From positions 58,488,732 to 58,552,731 of the forward strand of contig NC_071668.1 of NCBI RefSeq assembly GCF_028554725.1: 64,000 nt of DNA. The letters run 5' to 3'. The notes beneath the pieces were generated by a model. The model made no database searches, was not told the origin of the DNA, and worked only from the letters and a program-made list of their open reading frames with translations. Made by a program: the position numbers and the translations under genes. Below are positions 47,160 to 59,057 of this stretch, in pieces (position 1 is the stretch's first letter; every line of letters begins with the position of its first letter). Source of the DNA: Zeugodacus cucurbitae. Its lineage: Eukaryota; Arthropoda; Insecta; Diptera; Tephritidae.

Positions 47160-47760
47160 ACTCGATTTCATTGACATGGCCACCACGGGCACGCTTGCAG
47201 ATATCCAAGCGCCGAACCCAATTTTCGACGGTTTTCAAGTATAAATCGGCCGATACTGCTGCAATTTCTCGTTCGATATTGTTGGCATATACTATAGACT
47301 TGACGTAGCCTCTACAGAAAATAGTCTAACGTCGTCAAATCGCACGACCGAGGCATTCTATTGACTGGACCATTCTCTGTGTGTCTTGTGGTGCCGTCCT
47401 GTTGGAACCACATATTGTCCAAGTCCATATCATCTAATTCGGTTCAAAAATATTCAGTTATCATTGAGCGGTAGCGATTCCCCTTCACAGTAACGTGCTG
47501 ATCTTGATCATCACGGAAGAAGTACGGTTCAATGACGCCACCGGCCCATAAACCACACCAAACCATAATTTTTTCGGGATACAATGGTGACTCATGGAGT
47601 ACGTGTGAATTGCTGCCTGACCAATAACTCATATTTTGCTTATTGACGGAGCGGTTCAGCCAAAAATGAGCCGACCATAAATTGGGCGTAGCGCTCTTAA
47701 AGTTGAGGCCACTGATTTCGAATTTGGATCGAAATATATATCGAATAATATATCTATGAT
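47160..47760 (-). pseudogene. Decayed Tc1/mariner-superfamily transposase (copy 2)
   Basis: Reading leftward from about 47690 the minus strand gives LWSAHFWLNRSVNKQNMSYW, then PEKIMVWCGLWAGGVIEPYF and VKGNRYRSMITEYF. After a disturbed codon follow LDDMDLDNMWFQQDGTTRHT and PRSCDLTTLDYFL, in which both central catalytic aspartates are still visible. Between RHT and the NGPVN block about 20 codons present in copy 1 (a VTIDLLQAKFGERV-like part) are deleted, and a stop follows DYFL. The C-terminal part (LENRRKLG-like after frameshift) is degraded to about 47165. It is a sister of the 16.0 kb pseudogene and inactive. Confidence 0.8.
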
Positions 47761-50190
47761 GAAATGCAAGCCTTACTGAAGAAAAATGTGAAAAGGCCAG
47801 AAAAAATATGGCGTCGCTTGCTCTCCTTATAGGTCTACTTTTGTAGCTACCCTATCGGCCCGATATTGAGTACTAATGTAGTACCTTGACGAAGGTAAAG
47901 AGTACCAAACCCTACTTAGTAAGCCGGTTTATAAACACATAACTCGATAATAGTTTAGATTCAGTGACGAAAAACTTTTATTAAACTTCAGAGAGCTCTG
48001 TTCTAATCGTATTTTGGGTAGATCTAGGTTGGGATCCGAAATTATTTCTTTGAAAAATATGTTCAGATCTATGAATATTTGGGAAAACGAACGTTAAATC
48101 CGTTACTCTCCAAAATTTTTCTCTGAAGTTTCTATTTTAAGATTACCCTCTATTAGAACACCCAAGAATCAGTGCTAATGATACAAATATATTGGCTTCA
48201 GTGATAGGCGCTTCTGGCTCTCATTAACTAGTTTATCTGTCCTTTAAATACTTGCTCAAATAATTGCTTGTTTGATTATCTGATTTTCGACGTCGATCTA
48301 AATTAACAAAGGAAATTACAGAATCCAATAAGAATCTACGAAAATATGCAATTTGAGGTTATGTGATTACTAAACCGCATGTACACACACGCATATACGC
48401 GTAACAGCGTATAGTTTACCAAAGATATACGGGTATACGAGTACGCTGCGTATATTGATTCATTACGACACCAAAATGCATATTTGCACAACTCAACACA
48501 CACACACACATACCCAGCGACATTTGCGACAGTTAGCTGCTCCACTCATCTTGTTGTTGCCGATGCGTAGTGTGAATGCCGTTGCAATATTAATGCTGGT
48601 GTACGCACACACATAAATACCGTTGTATGTGATTTTGAGCTAGCGCATTTCATCATTTAGCGCACACTTACGCATTATTTACGCGTAATTGCGCCCAGAA
48701 CTATGCAATGGTTTATGAATAAGCGCTGGCTTACGCGCAAAAGCTCATTAGCATACATACATATGCATGTAGCTGTGTACAACTGTATATACGCTCAAAT
48801 TACACTCTCATAGGTGTGTGTGTGTGTTTGTGCATTTTCGGCATTTTATGGGCACACTGGCTTTATGGTAGACTTTACTGACTGTCTCAAATGGCGCGTA
48901 GCGACCATTACCGTTGGAGGAGCGTTATTTAAGTGCCGCACTAAAGCTGACACATTGCAGCTGTAGTCGGCGTTTGAAAAGCCCCTGCTTGGCTTGTTGG
49001 CTGCTGGCTGCTGGCGTGATTATTAATTAAAATTTGTAGTGTATTTTTTCAAAATTATTATTCGCGCTATTGTATGTTTTTTTTTTGTTTTTGCACTGAC
49101 TAGCATATCTACATAATTAATCCACCACAGCTTTTTGTGATTTTATGAAAATGACTTTGGAAATTTTCACTGCAGCATGATAAGCTGTCAGCTATGCTGT
49201 GTGCCATCACAGCGTGATTTTTATGCCAATGCCAGCAGCTCATTAGTGCATATATTTATTTATTTTAGATTTACATATTCTATATTTAGCGGCCGGTGGT
49301 TAGTGATTATCTAGGCAAATGCTATCTATTTATTATTGCAGCTAAAAATAATAATACATAGATAATAACTAAAGCGCGAGTGTTGCAAAAAAAATAATTT
49401 TGTTGCATGATTTTAGGCGCTATGCCTCATTAAACCATTATTTTATATATTTTAATGTGTTTAGCTTTTTTGGCATAATTTATCTTCAGTTTTCATATTT
49501 AATACTTTAATTGTATTATGCTACTATTTTATGTGATTATATTTTGAACTATACTAATTAGTATGGTGCCTAGTTGTATACTAATTCTAAACATTAGCAT
49601 ATAATTTTTACCTAAATAATTAAGGTGTAAAATAATGCAAAAATTATATCTGGAAGAGAGACTATTTGGTATTTTCAAAAATCTACCGATAATACCTCTT
49701 GAAAATATTGAAGCTTCAAACTTATATAATTGTATAATTGGACAACAGATGATAGAAATATATTAACAATAAATATGTGATTAACGCTAACGAGGTACGA
49801 TCCTTCTTCAATAGTCGAGAGATTTAATAAATTAGATCGTCCTGAGTTTCACAACCTTCAGAGCTATACCTTTGTCCCAAGAGCTTTCATATATATTAAA
49901 GCTGTTTGATAGAGCTTCCACTATTTTTTTAACATTTTAATTTTAGTTCCCCTTTAGGGAAACCGAATTAGCCTTATGATTGATTCTTTTGATAAAACCC
50001 AATATTTACCCAAATTTTCTTTCCTAATTGCCAGAGCTTTATTTATATTGCAAGAGCACATCAATTAAAGTTGATTCGTGAAGCTTTTACTATTTTTTGA
50101 AAATTTTAGAACAGATCAGACTACGTCACTGTCAGATATAAATTTATCTTTAACTTAACGACTTCCTATTTCGTAAAATATCTTATGTAT
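47761..50190. other. Non-coding stretch, CA/TG microsatellites
   Basis: CACACACACACA lies at about 48498-48511 and GTGTGTGTGTGT at 48815-48828. The segment 48.3-49.3 kb is less AT-rich but has no supported frame. No promoter or RNA gene can be argued. Confidence 0.4.
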
Positions 50191-50297
50191 CATTCCCGTT
50201 CTGTTATACGGCACAAACACATGGACGTTGACGAACCGAGAAGAGAATGCACTTAAAGTATTAGAGATAACTGTCTTTCAAGTTGGTATGAGCGATG
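50191..50297 (+). pseudogene. LINE reverse transcriptase C-terminal scrap
   Basis: The plus strand reads IPVLLYGTNTWTLTNREENA, then LKVLEITVF and GMSDEYR. This matches the region following the polymerase domain of the RTE element at 61.6 kb (IPVLLYGAEAWTMS). It is cut off on the right by the interspersed repeat starting at about 50304, and its left neighbour is not recognisable. The REENALKVLE wording differs from the intact RTE copy, so it comes from a related but distinct LINE. Confidence 0.7.
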
Positions 50298-50303
50298 AGT
50301 ATA

Positions 50304-51590
50304 GAAAACAAGTAAGAAAAGGCTAAGTTCGGGTGCAACCGAACATTTTATACTTTCGCAATTGATGCTATATTTTTATCAAGATAACACACAATTTGAC
50401 TTATACATTCGGTACAAAGTCCAACAGAAAAAAATCAACCAACGACCAATTACCCGATTTATAAGCTATTGAGTCCATCGTATTTTTTAAAATCCTATAA
50501 TTAGCCATAAGAGAGCTACGGGAAGTTATGACCTGATTTTATCCATTTCTGATACCGACACAAACTATTAGAAGAAAAAGATTTCCTCTGAATTAAATGA
50601 AGATATCTGAGAGATTTACCGATATTTTCGGTGAAAAATTACCATAAGGCACTGAGTTCTTCATATTCGATATCCGGGGCATTGAAAAGCTATAGTCCGA
50701 TTTCGACAATTTTTTCACAAATGATACCACGGATCATATACAGTATTTGTGTAGAGTTTTATTCAGCCATCTTCATTGGTTCCTTATGTATATATTATAA
50801 AGTGAAGGAATCAGATGGAATTGAAAATTGAGTTATATGGGAAGTTGTCGTAATTGTGAACCGATTTCATCCATTTTCCACACGTGTCAAGAAAATATTA
50901 TATTCCGAATTTCATTGAAATCTGTCGAGTAGTTCCTGAGATATGGTTTTTGACACATAAGTGGGCGATGTCACGCCCATTTTCCATTTTCTAAAAAAAT
51001 CTGAGTGCAGCTTCTTTCTGGTATTTATTCTGTAAAATTTAGTGTTTCTGACGTATTTCGCAATTTTAGTAATCTTTATACTCCCGCAACATGTTGCACA
51101 GAGTATAGCATAGTATAAAGTTAACATAATCTTTGTATGGGATGTGGGCGTGGTTATTATCCGATTTTTTAATTTTTGGACTGTATCAAGAAGTGGCTAA
51201 AAGAAACGTCTGCAGAAAGTTTGGTTTATATAGCTTTATAAGTTTGCGAGATATGAACAAAAAACTTAGTAGGGGGCGGGGCCACGCCCACTTCCCCAAA
51301 AAAAAGTTACATCGAAATATGCCCCTTCATAGTGCGATCCTTTGAACCAAATTTTTTATAGTTTTATTTATGGCTTAGTTATGGCACTTTATGTGTTTTC
51401 GGTTTTCGCCATTTTGTGGGCGTGGCAGTTGACCGTATTTGCCTATCTTCGAAAGGTGCCAAGAAACAAGTTTCATCAATATATCTTAAATTTGACTCTA
51501 GTTACAGCTTGCACACGGACGGACAGACAGACATTCGAATTTTGACTCGCCTCGTCGCCCTGATCACTTTGGTATATATACATACATAAC
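50304..51590 (-). mobile_element. Long interspersed non-coding repeat (copy C), composite
   Basis: The left edge AACAAGTAAGAAAAGGCTAA, followed by GTTCGGGTGCAACCGAAC (a small perfect stem), is the inverse of the right end of copy A. Inverse matches to copy A continue (GATATCTGAGAGATTTACCG, TTTTCGGTGAAAAATTACC, AGGCACTGAGTTCTTCAT). An internal TTTATACTCCCGCAACATG, then TTGCACAGAGTATAGC (about 51079-51110), is a start-like sequence of the same family in the other direction, so two elements or a rearrangement are joined here. Right of it come CGGGGCCACGCCCACTTCC, CACACGGACGGACAGACAG and ACCCTATATCTCGCTCG. Not coding; short frames inside are chance. Confidence 0.7.
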
Positions 51591-52990
51591 CCTATATCTC
51601 GCTCGTTTAGTTTTGGGTGTTACAAACAACTTCAAGATTGTATTGCCAAAAAAGAAGGAAATGATATAAGATCTAAGATAATGAGTTTCTTGAGGGTCTA
51701 CAGCTTCTTTATGACTGCTGATTATTATCTCTCATTCATCTGGAATGTTATTCTTAAGATAAAAGAAGTGGAATCCTCTATAGTAAGTTGCCTTATGATA
51801 CTTTCCTCACCTAATGTCTTCTTAAAGTTTGTCGCTTTTACAAAATATACAAGAAGGTCCACCTCAGAACAGTTGTGTTAAGAGGCCAATTTAGGTACCG
51901 GAGTACCAAGTACATATTTCATTTTTATAAAATGTTGCAAGAAAACAATAAAGGTAGTACTGAAACCTACTTTAAAAGAGACAGCTTCCTCTTAGAGCAT
52001 CAGTTGAGAACGCTCTCTGCAATTAACACTACAAATATATAAGAGTAACCTTATTTTGCTAATGGGATATTTGAGGCTGACAACTTGTGCCTTAACCAAC
52101 GACCACTTGTCGTCACCTACAACAACAATAACAACGGTCAAAAAAGTAAAAGAAATGAATAACAACGGTACTCTCCAGCGACCAACAGCTACAAACCAAG
52201 CCAAGAGTGACGTGTTACTTTGCCACCGGTGTGCTTGACGTTCTAATGAGTGATGAATGTAACATATGGGAATTTCCGTTACAAACGCCACAAGCGTTTT
52301 AATGCAAACACCCGTTGCTCGTACATAAATAATTACCAAACACATATCAGCAGATACATACATATATACCTATACACACATGTATACGCTCCTATATGTA
52401 GACCCTCAGACGTTGCAGCAAATTCATTTACTCCTCCACCCACATTACGGTTGACTGTTGCAAATTTCACTTACATCTTTGTTGTTGTAAATTTTGATTT
52501 TTAATTTAATTGTTTTTGCTTTTGGACATTGTTCAACTCATCTCATGCGCTCAAGCTGTTCATGTCAGCTGTTGCACTCTTAAATGACAGTTGAAAAATT
52601 TATTGTTCCTGTCGTGTTGGCTGCGTTGCGGCTACCGAGTTGTAATGTGAGTGATTTTACTGCCAACCTTATTTGTTGTTGTTACTGCTTGTAAGCTCGT
52701 TTAAGTGTGCTTTCAATGGCGTTGAGTTTTACGGCTAAGGGAATGGATGGCTCTTCAAAAATAAGGTCTCGCAAATGAGACATACACATTTGGCGGTGAT
52801 TGAAAAGCCGTGTTTAAAGGATGACTTTAAATTGCTAATTTTAGACAGCAGACATTTCTATATATTCTTGTTATACCCATTATAATTTTTTTTTCAAATT
52901 CTTATGGTGATTACCATAAGAGTAATAATTTTTTGATTTTTTCATTCTAAAGCTTAAAAATATTTTATATGATTTTTTTTTTATTTTGGA
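51591..52990. other. Non-coding stretch
   Basis: A 123-codon minus-strand frame (51992-52363) overlaps a plus-strand one and derives partly from TTG/GTT simple repeats; I recognise nothing in it. TTGTTGTTGT occurs near 52480 and 52673. No supported exon. Confidence 0.4.
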
Positions 52991-52996
52991 ATGTTT

Positions 52997-53345
52997 GGAG
53001 ACTTTGGAGAGTTTTTAAAATAAGCCAATTTTTGTGTTATTTATAGTTTTGCAAGTATTCACAAAGCTCTTGGAAGATTTGCATACATGTTATCAATATA
53101 TACATTTTTGGAGACTTTGGAGAGTTTTTAAAATAAGCCAATTTTTATGTTATTTATAGTTTTGCAAGTATTTACAAAGCTCTTTCAAGATCTGCATACA
53201 TGTTATCAATATATACATTTTTGGAGACTTTGGAGAGTTTTGTATTAAGTAATTTTTAAAGTTATTTATAGTTTTGCAAGTATTTACACAGCTCTTTGAA
53301 GATCTGGTAGCAATAGAATGTTTTGGAGACTTTGTAGAGTTTTTA
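52997..53345 (+). repeat. Box array 1: 113-bp units carrying GGAGACTTTGGAGAGTTTTT
   Basis: Boxes start at 52997, 53110, 53223 and 53325 (spacing 113, 113, 102). Between them lie AAATAAGCCAATTTTTGTG, TTATTTATAGTTTTGCAAGT, CACAAAGCTCTTTGAAGATC-like and GCATACATGTTATCAATATA blocks. Units 1-2 are closest, and the last has GTAGAG in place of GGAGAG. Non-coding; a minus-strand frame through it (53150-53353) is a repeat translation. Confidence 0.9.
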
Positions 53346-54800
53346 TAAAACACCGTTTTTCTTTTATTATTAAATATTTATCAATATGTACACTTTCCAG
53401 CTACATAAACAATTTTCGTTTGGTGAAAAAATTGTTTCTCCACCCAATACAGATTTCAATTAAAAAAGTTACCCACTCATGAACACGAAAAGCATTGCTA
53501 TAAATAAATAAAAATGTAAGACGAATGACAATAGTTCATTTCCACGTAACAGTGTGAAATCTTCAATTTAACGGACAACAATTTGCTCTTATCTTTACGC
53601 TTATTTTTAAACGCACGTGCTTAATTTTTTATAGCTAAAATTAATTTTGAAATGACGGTTGAAGTCTATTTTTAGTTATATTACAGAAAACACCTGTCTA
53701 ATAGGCGAACTCATACAGAAGCGCATGCGATGCTAAAATTACGCACACTTGCACTGGTAGACTACGCAATTTCATTGCGCCTAAAAATAGATTATATTTA
53801 TGAGGGTTTTTTGCACGAAGCCTCTTGGCAGAGCAACACAACTTTCACATTTATATTTTATTTAATATATATTGACATTTTGACGTCATAAATGCAAAAT
53901 TGAAAACGATTTCCGCCTCATGGCAACAACAAGTAATTTTAAGGCAACATAAATTGCCGTGAAAGCTACAAAGTAACTCCACAACCTGCTGCAAATGACA
54001 GACGCCAGTTGTATGAGTGTGTGTGGTGTTTTAAGCGTACATTCACCTCGGTGAAGGTAAAATTTCAGTGTAATAACGTTAAAAAATTGACTGACAGCAA
54101 AAAGTTAATGACCAAGGTGTTGTTGTAGGCCAGCAAAAAAAGGGTATCGCACGCCTCGTTGCGCACATAAACACAGTCATACGGGATTTAAGCACTTAAT
54201 TTTTGGAAGGTCGGCTACTGGTGGTCGAAGTGGTGTGAGTGTTGATGGAAAGATTTCATGTGTTTTTCATCCAAATTGTGTCGAAATTGCTTCCTCTTGT
54301 GTGTATTCATAAGAAAGTATACATCCTTTCCTTGTATTAATTGTTTATGGAAGGGACTGCAACACACTTAAGATTTATGTATTTTCACGTACACACAGAG
54401 TTTCTCGGTTTGTTTGTTAGGGTTTATAAGTTTCCAAGGCACAAAGTTTCAATTAAGTTGCTCGGTGAAAGCATGACAGATGAGGTGTAAAATTTGGTTT
54501 TTACTTTTAATGAAGTTATCGGTAGACTGTGAGCATTTAAAATAATTAAGTGTTGGAAAAACTCATTAATCAAGGTGAACAAAATATGGGTGTAGCTTGC
54601 TACAAAGAAATTTATATTAGTTTACACATGTTGTGATGAAAATTTGAAAGTTTCAACCCGAAATGACTAATTTGCTATAATATACAGAACAAATAACTAA
54701 GTTTTAGTGAGATAAAGTGTAAATAGTAACTATATACATTATTTTTTTCACACTTAAAAGCATTCTCTTTAATTTTTAGTTATTCTTATGAATTTGTAGA
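53346..54800. other. Non-coding spacer between box arrays
   Basis: No boxes and no gene recognised. A TGTGTGTGTGG run lies near 54017-54028. Confidence 0.4.
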
Positions 54801-54804
54801 TTTT

Positions 54805-55300
54805 GGAGAGTTATCAATTTCACTTTATTAAAGTAAAATATATGATCTAACATCGTATTTAACTGAAATAACTATATTTTAGCCATAATAGTTTTGGAGA
54901 CATTGTAGAGTTACAGTTATGTATTGTTAAAAGTGAGGTTACATTATTAAAGTTATTATAAATACCAAAAAGTTATTTAAAACTACATTTTATCGTTTGG
55001 AGACTTTGGAGAGTTTTTGAATTTTAGATTTTCAGTGTATAGTCTGTTATTTAAAGCACAAAAAGTTATTCCAGACTACAATTTATCGTTTGGAGACTTT
55101 AAGAGTTTTTGAATTTTAGATTTTCAGTGAATATTCTGTTATTTAAAGCTCAAAAAGTTATTCCAGATTACACCTTTATTGTTTGGAGACTTTGGAGAGT
55201 TTTTGAATTTTGGATTTTCAGTGAATATTTTGTTATTTAAAGCTCAAAAAGTTATTCCAGACTACAATTTATTGTTTGGAGACCTTGGAGAGTTTTTGAA
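54805..55300 (+). repeat. Box array 2: 93-bp units with the same box
   Basis: Two weaker boxes (54805, 54896) precede four regular ones at 54999, 55092, 55185 and 55278, with exact 93-bp spacing. The units share GAATTTTAGATTTTCAGTGA, TTATTTAAAGC-CAAAAAGTT and ATTCCAGACTACAATTTATC. That intervening sequence does not resemble array 1, apart from the box. Confidence 0.9.
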
Positions 55301-56280
55301 TTTCGCATTTTTAGACAATTTTATGGTGTTTTAGTCAAAAAGTTATTTGCTGTTTTTCAAATCTCGTGAATTTTGTTTAATATAACAAGAAACTTTAAAT
55401 GAAGACTTATATTTTCAGACATGACAGATTGACTAGCCAAAATTATGCAAAATTTGTTTAAGTTAGTTATGCAATAAAGCGGTTTAATTACGTATGTACC
55501 ACTGCGATGCAAACTTCTCAAACTGGCATAAAGTTATATAATACCCCCGGCTGCACTGTGTCCACTTACCATTTGGCTACAGTGAGCTGTCAGCTTGTCG
55601 CAGTTACCTAACAAGTGGATAAACAAAATATGAATTTACATCCCAGTGCGCGCTCAACAAAATCAGTCAAGAAGTTTCTCCCGTACAACTAAACAAACAT
55701 CTCAGTACTATGCAGTACTCTGCAATAGTGCCCTTTTAGGCTCAGTTACTTGTGAATTCCTTAGTTATTCAGCAGGCGTAGCATAAGTTCAGGCGCTACT
55801 GCTAGACTGCAGCTCTTATTACACGCGTACATTTAAATGTGTGCGCTTGTTATGGCCGCTGGTGTACGCCGCCTAACAAGATGTTATGCCTAACAAGACA
55901 CGTGCTGCTACATGTCGCCAGAGCGTTGAATAAATTCCATGCTACATCCTTTCTTCTACTCCAATACTCTCACGCTCTCTGACTTGGACACTTAGTTAAG
56001 CTTATTTGCTTATTCAACAAGAATGTACTATTGCTAGGCATGCTTGGTTGCGTTGGAGAATTGTTATGTTACGCAAAACGATTAACAGATTAGTAACTGG
56101 AAATGAAGACGTTTAATAGGCTTTAAAGAATTTGAGCATAAATGTTGTTTCACCGGCGTTATTGAATCAAATGTTAGAGGGAATTAAGTGGAAATATGGC
56201 ATGTGGTAAGTGCTCTTCAGTTAAAATTATAGGCAATATAGTAAATAATATTATACAAAATAATTATTAAAAATCTAATT
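55301..56280. other. Non-coding spacer, less AT-rich
   Basis: 55.5-56.0 kb has no AT homopolymers but also no supported frame. A minus-strand acceptor/donor pair around 55570-55607 would give a ~38-nt exon, but I give it little weight. Confidence 0.4.
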
Positions 56281-56283
56281 TTT

Positions 56284-57025
56284 GGAGACTTTGGAGACTT
56301 TTTAGAAGTGGCTTTAAATTATATATTTTTGCATTAGAAGTACTTTATTGCATTATTATCATAATTATAATGGAATTTCAATGTGAATAAAACATTGTAG
56401 ACTTTGTAGAGTTTAAAAAAAATATATTTAAATAGCATTTCACATTGTTTAACTAACTATGGGAAGTTTAATACACTGACAATTATTATAGAAACGGATT
56501 ATTTAAAATTTACATTTTTGGAGACTTTGTAGACTTTTTAGAAAGTGCTTGATATGCTACATTTTTGCATTAGAAGTACTTTATACATAATTATAATGAA
56601 AATTCATTGTGAATTAAACATTGTGGACTTTGTAGAGTTTTTTTAAAAGTGACTCTTATGTAGCATAGCACATAATTTAACTAATCTCGGGTAATTTAAT
56701 GCATATCTTTTCATAAAGGGGGTATTCAGAAAATATTTGACAATTTATATGTAATTTTATTGCCTTTTTAGACTCCATGTATTTGACTTTTTAGTAATGT
56801 GATTTGGTGAAAAGCTTATTTGGAACACTCTTTGCTGAATTTAAAAACATTTAAGTGCATTTGGTGTGATTTTTCTATTGAAATTATAAAAATAATTTTT
56901 TTGGAGACTTTGTAGAGTCGACAAAATTAGTTGAAAACTATTTTAGAGGGATTAGTAATAAATTATAAACATTAAACTAACCAAAATATGACAGTACATC
57001 CTTTGGAGACTTTGTAGAGTTTTCC
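56284..57025 (+). repeat. Box array 3: 236-bp two-box higher-order units
   Basis: Boxes lie at about 56284, 56398, 56520, 56625, 56903 and 57005. The dimer 56284-56519 is repeated at 56520-56700: both have GACTTTTTAGAAG-GTG, TTTTTGCATTAGAAGTACTT, CATTGTGAAT-AAACATTGT and a second box with GTAGAG. The offset is 236 bp. The last two boxes are isolated and embedded in unalignable DNA. Confidence 0.85.
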
Positions 57026-57800
57026 AAAAATATTATATTTCGACATTTTATGATTATTGCAACATAAAATATAATACATAAACTTATAAGTGTCATTTAT
57101 TGCAGCCACATTTGAATTCTTTGTGCTTACACCTAACACTTAAAGTAGAACAACACCTACAAGTTCAACAACGCGCCAAGTAACCGCATACTTGAAGTGT
57201 AAATTTGCAATTTAAGCATACTTTCTGCCGCAAACATACATACATATTTCACTAACACTTGCTTGTGCAATACTTTAAAATTTATTTGCGTGCACAGTGT
57301 GGAACCGACCTTCAGAAACAGATGCTCTTCACAGCCTGAGTACACTTGATGAACAGCGTTAAAGCACAGTCTAAAGAGTATAAACAGGCGAGTTGATGCA
57401 CGAGTGCCGACAATCAATGACCAGCACAACAGCTAGCTATTGAAATATATCGCTTAAAGCATACACTCGAACGTGCATAGCACTGAACCTTCGAATGGAC
57501 TAAACGCCAGCCAGTAGATAAAGCATTCGTACAATTAACTGCCAGCAATTGAGTGAGGTAAGTGTGAAAGCGCGTGAGTGGCATAAGATATTGATATACT
57601 CAGATATACTCGTATATATACTCTCGCAAGTGTGGTGCAAATGAAAATGGAAATATGTCTGTCATTCTATGCTATTTGTGCGCCGCTTCGTGATTGGCCA
57701 AGGTGGCGCAAATGAAACATAAAGTTGTTGCCAATAAATTGTTGAATTGCAACGGACGTCAAGGTTTGTAGCACAGAGTGTTGCTCTGCATTGCCAGCAA
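57026..57800. other. Non-coding, less AT-rich stretch
   Basis: Minus-strand frames at 57157-57429 and 57667-57900 have ordinary composition but no recognisable family or splice support, so I leave them uncalled. A donor-like GAGGTAAGTGTG occurs near 57555. Confidence 0.35.
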
Positions 57801-57805
57801 GCGCT

Positions 57806-58030
57806 ATATATACAAGCTGACGCGCCACAGATACACAGCGTACGCTAGCCGTAATCGCTGATTTTTCTGCTGAGCGTAAAATAGTTGAAATATTTTCCAT
57901 TGAAATTGAAATTGCAATCGTTTGAAGGAAGTGAAGTGTGTTAGTTCAGATTGAATTTAGCAGCGTTAGTGTATTCCGCCACACATTTGCAGCGTGTAGC
58001 AAATTAGAGAAGGAAATAAGTGAAATTGTA
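57806..58030 (+). promoter_or_regulatory. Weak candidate TATA promoter and 5' leader
   Basis: CTATATATAC at about 57804-57813 would place a start site near 57835-57845. The following ~190 bp lack repeats and have leader-like purine-rich composition. No initiator match or downstream coding exon is identified. TATA-like words are common in this AT-rich DNA, so this is a suggestion only. Confidence 0.2.
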
Positions 58031-58203
58031 AGCTAAAGAAAAATCGCTCACTACCATTGATTGGCTGCAAATAGTATTAGATACTACGAGTGAATGCTTC
58101 TACACATCGATTTGAATGAATTTATATGAACTGCTTGGCAGTTGATTTCTTCCTAGTTGTTTTTTTGGCTTAATCTATTATTACAATAAAAGCTGTCGTT
58201 TGT

Positions 58204-58795
58204 GGAGACTTTATGGAAATATTTAATTTTAAATTATGAGTTTGATATTGATATTTGAAGGAGTTACAGCAGCAAAGCTCTAAAATAAAAAAAAAATGTA
58301 ATTTAATTTTTGGAGACCTAGTGGAGAGTTTAAAAATTTATATTTAAAAGTAATTAATTATGCAATTCTCAGAACCTTAGTGCAGAAATTTTTAATATAG
58401 AAGATTTTGGAGACTTTGTAGAGTTTTGTTAAATTAGAAAAATTTCAAGTTTTGAGTACCTTAGTTTTTATGTAGAACTCTCTAAATATGGAATTATCAA
58501 AAAAAAAAAATTGGAGACTTTGTAGAGTTGCACTTAAGGTATTGAAATTTGTTTGTTACAATTTGTTGTTTTACAGAATTGTTGTATAGAATTAACGCTA
58601 TCCACAGAACTTTAGTGCAGAAATTTTTAACTTATAAGATTTGAGAGACTTTGTAGAGTTTTGTTAAATTTGAAAAATTTCAAGTTTTGAGTACATTAGT
58701 TTTTGTGTACAGCATTTTGGGAAGGTAATTTTCAAAAAGAAAAGTTTTGGAGAGTTGCATTTAAGGTATTGAAATTTGTTTGTTGGTATTTGTTG
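58204..58795 (+). repeat. Box array 4: 235-bp two-box higher-order units
   Basis: Boxes lie at 58204 (partial), 58312, 58409, 58513, 58643 and 58749. The composite from about 58371 (CAGAACCTTAGTGCAGAAAT, box, TTTCAAGTTTTGAGTACCTT, box, TTAAGGTATTGAAATTTGTT) is repeated from about 58605 with the same order. The offset is 234-236 bp, as in array 3. The RTE element begins ~70 bp after the array. Confidence 0.88.
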
Positions 58796-59057
58796 TTGTA
58801 TAGAGTATAGTGGAGGATGGAATCATGTGTAGAAGTTCACGCAAGTGAGGAAAGTTTTTGATTGTCACTCACTTGGGAGTGGCCAGAAACGATTCTTCTC
58901 CACATGGTTCAAGCAGCTCACGACTTCCGGTTTTAGACCAAGTATCCTCTGGGTAGCCAACAGACATCCGTTTGAAGGCGAGCTAAAGTGAGAAGGCGAA
59001 GCCCGCTTATGCGGTTGTGCGTAGGGTTTGGGACCCACCACATAAAAACACCCCCCA

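Noticed and set aside
51992..52363. 123-codon minus-strand frame
   Set aside because: Overlaps an opposing frame, is partly encoded by ACAACAACAATAAC simple sequence, and shows no recognisable family.
55570..55607. Minus-strand microexon candidate (acceptor ATCCACTTGTTAG, donor GTAAGTGG)
   Set aside because: Two of three frames are stopped or nearly so, no flanking exon is visible, and such pairs are expected by chance in this much AT-rich DNA.
57157..57900. Minus-strand frames of 90 and 77 codons in less AT-rich DNA
   Set aside because: Composition alone is not evidence; no splice partners, domain or similarity to the other exon could be seen.
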